Assembly: GCF_015832195.1 (NCBI RefSeq)
Contig: NC_052034.1
Coordinates: 4,241,501 to 4,305,500, forward strand
Reading direction: 5' to 3'
Origin: Motacilla alba alba
Lineage: Eukaryota > Chordata > Aves > Passeriformes > Motacillidae
Length of the DNA: 64,000 bases
The notes beneath the pieces were generated by a model. That model made no database searches and was not told the origin of the DNA. It was given only the letters and a program-made list of their open reading frames with translations. Made by a program: the position numbers and the translations under genes. The first letter of the stretch is position 1, and each line of letters begins with the position of its first letter. Below are positions 58,071 to 64,000 of the stretch, one piece after another.

Positions 58071-60779
58071 TTTTCATGCAATATTTTTCTGAATCCATTC
58101 TGTTGGAGCCAGAGTTCGAGTCTGAAGCTGCTTCCCCTACAGTCACCCCGTCGTCTCCCCCGTCCCAAACCCAACCCAGCGAGGGCTGTGCTCTGACCTC
58201 ACCCCTCCCTGCCTTACACCTCACTGGAAGGTGTTGTGCTACCTTTTTACTAAATCAAACCTTGGCCTCTCCTCTGTTCCGTAGCCTGCTCCAAATCTGA
58301 ACCCAGACTGTTACTAAAAGCTAATTTTTAACTCCTGCTCTTCTCCCGAGAGCCTGAGCAGAGTCCTGTGCCGTGGTGGTGGTTGCCTGGGAGGTGCTTG
58401 GTGGTGTTGGCAGCACGCTGTGAGTTTTTGGGGACTGTTCTGCACAGGTACAGCCGCGACCTCCGAGGCTTTGCCCCGGTACAGCAGGACCGGGAAGCGA
58501 AATTCCTGCTGAGACTCATCCAGGTGGGACATTGCTTGAAAAAAATAAGAATCATTTTACTATTAAAATATACTGAAACCTTTCCTTTTGGTCTGGGAGT
58601 GAGATTTTTCTTTGAACCAACCCTTTTCACCTCTGCAGCAGCTCTGTTGTGACGGGCTCTCCATCCTTCCCTGCTCACCCCTCAAGAGAAGCACTGTCCT
58701 GCCTCATTCCCAGGTGGGATTTTGGGTTGGATCCGTGGTGTAGGTGCCCAGGGTGGGTGTCTGGCTGTGGCGCTGTCACCAGGGTGAGGAAGGGAAGAGC
58801 CTCGTGGTGCCTCGTGTGGTGGGAGCCGTGCCCTGCTCTCCTGGAAATGTGGAAAAACCTCCCGTGGTTTTTTCTCTCTGCCTGGCGCAGAATTAAGAGG
58901 AACCAAAAAGCTGGGAATGTTCCTTCTCTTCCAGGAGCCCCTTGTGGGTGGTCACCAACCTTTGGGGCTCACACTGCAGCTCCTCTTGCCTTTCTGTCCG
59001 TCTGTCCATCCCTGGGTCAGTGCTTGCCCTTCCTCTGACTCCTGCTGGATCCTCAGTGCCTGCTCTGCTCCTTGAGGGATGACTAAAGCTCAGGTGTTTC
59101 CCGAGCTCCTCACTCTCCCTCAGCAGCAGCACCATCCTCCCCATCCCCGCACCACTTCAGAACCTCTGGACTTTAGGAAGTCCCTGGACCTTAGGAGGAT
59201 CCTGGGGAGGATAAACACGAGCATGGTGTGAACCCTTCCACAGGGAATCCGTGCCCCATGTTGGGAGCAGAAGCTTTGGAGCTGTTCAGCCACCAGCCCG
59301 GTTTGTTACAGCCCAAAGTGAACATTTTATAAAAGACACTCGAGTTTTCTTTAAGCTTTCCATGTCAGATGTCTCTGGGGCCCTCGGCTGCTCCCGTGGA
59401 AACCAAACAGAGCTGTTTGCTGGGGATCACTGGGGAGAGAACTGGGATTGCTGCTGTATTCCATTAAGCCACAAGACTGATGATCAAGGCTGCTGCTTCT
59501 GTGCAGCCGTGTACCAACTAGAATTATTATTATTATTTTGTCCACAGGAAAAAAAAAAGAGACCTGGTCCCTCTGCCCCTTCTGCTGGCTTCATGCAGTG
59601 TGAGGTGGCCATGGAGTCACAGGGTAGGGGCTTGTTCCAAAGGGAATTTGGGGAAGGGTCTCCATGGGTTGCTGGGATAGGAACGTATCAGGCAGAGTCT
59701 GGCTGACTGCTCCAATAAGAGGAAAGGTTTGGGAAAACAGAGACAGAATCTCAGAGAGAAAGGTGCTGAAATAATGGTTAAAAACAGGAGGAGGAGTGGA
59801 GGAGGGGGTTTGAGCCCTGCCAAAATTTCAAAGGGGATTTGTAACATTTGTAGTCACCTTCCAGAAGATGGGACCCGCCAGGGTTTCCTCCCCTCTCCCA
59901 GGATTGTACATCTCATTTAATCTTTGCTTCCATCTCTCAGAAGGACAGGACTCCAACCCCATCTCCTGTGCTCACTGCAAGCCTGAGTGTCAAAATCCCT
60001 CCTTCCTGCTGTTCCCACTGTTCCCCACATGCCATGGACATTTGGTTCCCACATGGTTTTCCTGGAATTTGGGCTAAACCAGGCAGCTTAGCCTGGCTGA
60101 GCTTAGGCAGGAAGAGCTGTTTGCCCAAGGGCACTGCTGCATCCCTCTCCAGCACCCAGAAATTCCAACAGCAGCCACTCCAGTCATCAGAGCTTCAGGA
60201 TCCTCTTCTCCTTTGACTCAAAGCTTCTTTGGTATCTGGTTTCTTCATCCGTCCCCCCAACAGGAACAATCTCTTCTGCAAGGAGTTTTCTGGGAGACTT
60301 TCTCATCATCTTTGCAGCCAGTTGGACCTGGAGCAAGGATCTGAAAATGATCCAGCAGGAGCTTGGTGGGAGCAGCTGCTGCCTCCACCGAGGGATCACC
60401 TGCAGCCGCAGCTGAGCTGAGGGCTTTGAGTAAAATCCAACATTTTAAAACTTCTCCTTTAGAGCCAAATGGGTTTTTCTTCCAAAGATTTTGACGCAAG
60501 GTAGGCAACACCCAGATGTTCTCTGCGAACTCCAGCAGCTCCAGCAGCTTGTGATGCTCAGAGAGGAGCAACACTGGGGATGCTGCAAAAATTCAGAGCT
60601 GAAAAAATCCTTGTGGGGTCCTGGGGGGTCCAGAGGGTGGAGGAGCCAAAGGAAAGTGGCACAATTGGGCAGCTGCTGGAGGAGCACACACTGGACACCT
60701 CCAGCAAGAGCCGCCTTTCGGATGCTCTTCAACATTCAGCAGAGCCAAATTGCAATAAAATTACCGGAGTGTTTTATCT
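58071..60779. other. Intergenic DNA between FAM222B and the assembly gap
   Basis: I searched by eye on both strands for TRAF4 (RING, TRAF-type zinc fingers, MATH domain) and for the NEK8 C-terminal RCC1 repeats, and recognise neither. Open frames are short and unremarkable. A GAATTATTATTATTATTTTG tract lies near 59520. Confidence 0.55.
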
Positions 60780-61779
60780 NNNNNNNNNNNNNNNNNNNNN
60801 NNNNNNNNNNNNNNNNNNNNNNNNNNNNNNNNNNNNNNNNNNNNNNNNNNNNNNNNNNNNNNNNNNNNNNNNNNNNNNNNNNNNNNNNNNNNNNNNNNNN
60901 NNNNNNNNNNNNNNNNNNNNNNNNNNNNNNNNNNNNNNNNNNNNNNNNNNNNNNNNNNNNNNNNNNNNNNNNNNNNNNNNNNNNNNNNNNNNNNNNNNNN
61001 NNNNNNNNNNNNNNNNNNNNNNNNNNNNNNNNNNNNNNNNNNNNNNNNNNNNNNNNNNNNNNNNNNNNNNNNNNNNNNNNNNNNNNNNNNNNNNNNNNNN
61101 NNNNNNNNNNNNNNNNNNNNNNNNNNNNNNNNNNNNNNNNNNNNNNNNNNNNNNNNNNNNNNNNNNNNNNNNNNNNNNNNNNNNNNNNNNNNNNNNNNNN
61201 NNNNNNNNNNNNNNNNNNNNNNNNNNNNNNNNNNNNNNNNNNNNNNNNNNNNNNNNNNNNNNNNNNNNNNNNNNNNNNNNNNNNNNNNNNNNNNNNNNNN
61301 NNNNNNNNNNNNNNNNNNNNNNNNNNNNNNNNNNNNNNNNNNNNNNNNNNNNNNNNNNNNNNNNNNNNNNNNNNNNNNNNNNNNNNNNNNNNNNNNNNNN
61401 NNNNNNNNNNNNNNNNNNNNNNNNNNNNNNNNNNNNNNNNNNNNNNNNNNNNNNNNNNNNNNNNNNNNNNNNNNNNNNNNNNNNNNNNNNNNNNNNNNNN
61501 NNNNNNNNNNNNNNNNNNNNNNNNNNNNNNNNNNNNNNNNNNNNNNNNNNNNNNNNNNNNNNNNNNNNNNNNNNNNNNNNNNNNNNNNNNNNNNNNNNNN
61601 NNNNNNNNNNNNNNNNNNNNNNNNNNNNNNNNNNNNNNNNNNNNNNNNNNNNNNNNNNNNNNNNNNNNNNNNNNNNNNNNNNNNNNNNNNNNNNNNNNNN
61701 NNNNNNNNNNNNNNNNNNNNNNNNNNNNNNNNNNNNNNNNNNNNNNNNNNNNNNNNNNNNNNNNNNNNNNNNNNNNNNN
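60780..61779. other. Assembly gap of exactly 1000 N
   Basis: The run of N is exactly 1000 bases, which suggests a placeholder of unknown true size. It lies just downstream of the last visible NEK8 exon on the minus strand, so it interrupts that gene. Open frames reported through it are artefacts. Confidence 0.99.
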
Positions 61780-61842
61780 GCAGAAGCCACGATCCATCCT
61801 TTACCCTGGGGGAGCAGCACGCCCGGCACCCTCTCCACCAAC

Positions 61843-63878
61843 CTGGCTCACATCCGTGAAGTTTCCGTGCCCCAAACAGCCATTGCTGCCGCTGCCAAAA
61901 GTCATTATTATCCCCCTGTCTGGAGGAGCAGAAAGGAGCCCTGTCAGTGGCACACGTGAGGCCCTGCGAGGCACACGTGAGGCCCTGCGAGGTGACACAG
62001 CCGAGGGGTGGCCATGGCTCCCAGGACATCGGACCCACTCTGACTCAGAATGAGCTGCAGGGGTCACAAAGCCTTCCGAGAGTTTCCAGGGAGCTGCAGG
62101 AGCTTCCAGGGAGCTGCAGCCTCATCGTGCTGCAACGGCTCGACAAACAAACAGCAGTGATAAGAGCGCTGAGATAACATTGCTGCAGCTGTGCATGCAG
62201 GAGCTGAGAACCCCACGGTCTGTCGAGGTGTTAAAGTCACAGAGGCGCTCCTTGAGCAGCTGCCCAGCAGAGGGGTGGCAGGAAACGCCACGGGAGGTAG
62301 GATAAACACATGCCCATGGAGTTTGCCCACTGTGTATCTGTTGTTTGCTGCTCTGACCCCTGGGAGAAGAGCAAACAGAGCTCCCACAGGACCACTGGGA
62401 GGGCTTTGCTCCACAAACATGGCCTTGGACTGGTGTGTGTGCTCCACTTCCACACAGAACACTTCCTGGGCTGCTCTGAGGGGGCTTCAAACCCTGCTCT
62501 CCTGCAGTTTGAGGATAACCAGCCCTGCAGCAGCTCATGCTGACTCCTCACTGTGGCACCAGTCATCGCTGGTCACTGCATGTGGCCATGTCACACCCAC
62601 AGAGTATGTGACAGAGATTCCCCTCACACTGCAGTCCCCACTCACTCTCAATTCTGGTTTCAGGTGACACAATGTAACCAGGACAAGCACGGGAGATTTC
62701 ATAGAATCATAGAATAATTTAGGTTGGAAAAGACCTTTAAGATCAACTGGTTTTGGCCCTCCCAACACCAGACAGCTTGAGACCAAGTTGACCAGAGTGG
62801 CATCAACAGGAGGACCATGTCTGCCATTTCTGGCTCCCTCCTGATGCTACATGAAAGCACAGAGGCCTCTGTGTCACCCCAGCCCAGAGCATCTCTCTGG
62901 CTCCTCTCTGAGCAGGCTCCCCAGGCAGTTCCTCTGGGTTTTAGAGGGTTCTGGGACCCAGGCAGGTGGAGGCAGGAGGCAGCAGCTCACCTGTGAGGCA
63001 GGCTGTGAAAAGATCACCACAGGACACATGTTTGATGGTCACTCCAGACTGGCCCTCCAGAAAGCGGGACACAAACTGAGGCTGGAGCTGCTCAGTGGCT
63101 CCTGGGAGAGAAGGACCCCCAGCAGCACCCATGGGAGGAGCCTGATGGAGAGAAGCCATGGAAGAGCTGGGTTGCAGAACACTGATGAACCCCCTCCCAC
63201 AGGCTTATCAGCATTACCCACGCCCTGGCTGGGACTGCAGTCCTGGAGCGGGCAGTGCCAGGGTCTGTGAGTGAACAGAAATGTCTTCTTCACAGAAATC
63301 ACACATCCAAGGCTCCACAGCCACTCCTGCCCCAGCTTCCCTGTCACTCACCTCCCACAGGATAAGCCTCCCAGATTTGGTGACCCCAGCCTTCTGTGTC
63401 CTGCCAGCAGAGACCTGCACCACCTCGGTGTTCAGCATGGGCAGGCGGAGAGGGGTGGTGATCCCACTGCCCCAGGTGTAGATGGATGACAATGGAGGTG
63501 GGATTCCTGTCCTGGCTGAACCACGTCGGACACCTGTGAGGCACAGAGGAATCATTCATGTGGATCCCTGACTCTCCTCCCACGGGAAAAGTGACAGCAC
63601 CAGCCAGTCTGGGTGCCAGCAGAGCTGCCAGAGCCAGACCAGTGCTGGTCCAAGGGGCTGCAGGGCTCCAGAGCTCAGGGAAGGTGGTATTTCTAAAGTT
63701 CCTCTCTCCAGAACCATGAGTGCCCCTCTGACTTGTGTCACCCAAAGGAAAGGGTCCTTCCAAATGGAGCTGAGTTGAACACACCATGGCACACTCACCC
63801 CTCTGCCTGGCACTGCTTGCCCGTCCCTCTGTCCGGCTGTGGGTCACTGTGGGCACCGGAGCCAAGGGTTTTTCAGGC
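61843..63878 (-). CDS. NEK8: NIMA-related kinase 8, internal RCC1-domain exons only
   Basis: NEK8 is a Ser/Thr kinase of the inversin compartment of cilia, with an N-terminal kinase domain and a C-terminal RCC1 beta-propeller. Four minus-strand exons are visible in transcript order: 63799-63878, 63352-63533, 62991-63141 and 61843-61919. All have GT-AG sites and compatible phase. They encode the linker after the kinase (RPEKPLAPVPTVTHSRTEGR) and the first propeller blades: PMLNTEVVQVSAGRTQKAGV, FVSRFLEGQSGVTIKHVSCG and IIMTFGSGSNGCLGHG. These match about residues 290-440 of the human 692. The kinase exons lie beyond the right edge of the window. The exons for the remaining roughly 250-residue C-terminus should follow at lower coordinates but are not found; the 1000-N gap begins 63 bp beyond the last exon. 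Confidence 0.94.
61949..61990 (+). repeat. 21-bp tandem duplication
   Basis: GGCACACGTGAGGCCCTGCGA is present twice in perfect tandem in a NEK8 intron, 30 bp upstream (in transcript sense) of the exon at 61843-61919. Each copy contains a CACGTG E-box. It is probably a recent replication slippage. Confidence 0.9.
62699..62765 (-). mobile_element. CR1 LINE 3' end
   Basis: TCATAGAATCATAGAATAAT followed by TTAGGTTGGAAAAGACCTTT and AAGATCAACTGG is the reverse complement of the avian CR1 3' terminus with its ATTCTATG tandem tail. It lies in a NEK8 intron and is truncated. Confidence 0.9.
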
Positions 63879-64000
63879 CTGCCAAACCAAAATCCAGCCT
63901 TTAATGTCCTGCAGAGCCCTGGATCACAGAATGTCTGGGCAGAGCTACAGCAGAAGCCACGGGCGAAATCACTCCCAGCACTGCTTTGTCAATGCTTTAA

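Noticed and set aside
58071..60779. TRAF4 between FAM222B and NEK8
   Set aside because: Looked for because of mammalian synteny, but no RING, zinc-finger or MATH-domain sequence was recognised on either strand.
60491..62053. Several 350-520 codon open frames spanning the gap
   Set aside because: They exist only because the 1000 N are read as open codons.
63905..63935. Possible CR1 remnant (GGATCACAGAATG)
   Set aside because: Only a dozen bases resemble the CR1 tail and the characteristic adjoining segment is missing.

Overview
This is vertebrate nuclear DNA, almost certainly from a bird. Split genes with GT-AG introns match FLOT2, ERAL1, FAM222B and NEK8 closely, the miR-144/miR-451 erythroid microRNA pair is present, and three fragments look like the avian CR1 LINE 3' end. 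The gene order corresponds to human 17q11.2 and probably to chicken chromosome 19 (recalled, not checked). Gene-dense parts are GC-rich with CpG-island promoters and minisatellites, as on an avian microchromosome. I cannot name the species.

Layout on the + strand: (1) 1-11.4 kb, the 3' nine-tenths of FLOT2; its first coding exons lie upstream of the window. (2) 11.4-14.85 kb, a GC-rich stretch with GATA motifs, a TATA-type promoter, pre-miR-144, pre-miR-451 and a poly(A) signal, together a compact microRNA gene. (3) 14.9-15.4 kb, a minisatellite, then a CTCF-like motif and the ERAL1 CpG-island promoter. (4) 15.65-19.8 kb, complete ERAL1 in 11 coding exons. (5) 21.6-22.1 kb, a second minisatellite, again followed by a CTCF-like motif and a CpG island, the presumed FAM222B promoter. 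(6) 22.4-48.2 kb, a 26-kb first intron of FAM222B with no recognised gene. (7) FAM222B coding exons at 48.2 kb and 54.4-55.9 kb, then an A/T-rich 3'UTR. (8) Exactly 1000 N at 60780-61779. (9) 61.8-63.9 kb, four exons of NEK8 on the minus strand.

The genes are mostly housekeeping or structural: FLOT2 is a membrane-microdomain scaffold, ERAL1 a mitochondrial rRNA-binding GTPase, NEK8 a ciliary kinase with an RCC1 propeller, and FAM222B is poorly characterised. The microRNA gene between FLOT2 and ERAL1 is erythroid in other vertebrates.

The points most worth a second look are: two tandem 91-nt FLOT2 exons encoding alternative versions of the same SPFH-domain segment, which phase makes mutually exclusive; ERAL1 reading in the opposite direction from the mammalian arrangement, flanked by two minisatellites that share a 13-mer in inverted orientation; a matching pair of CTCF-like motifs at the ERAL1 and FAM222B promoters; a perfect TISU element at the ERAL1 start codon; a 51-bp coding repeat in ERAL1; a paired TCGCGA module in the FAM222B CpG island; and an unresolved gap where the NEK8 3' half and TRAF4 are expected.
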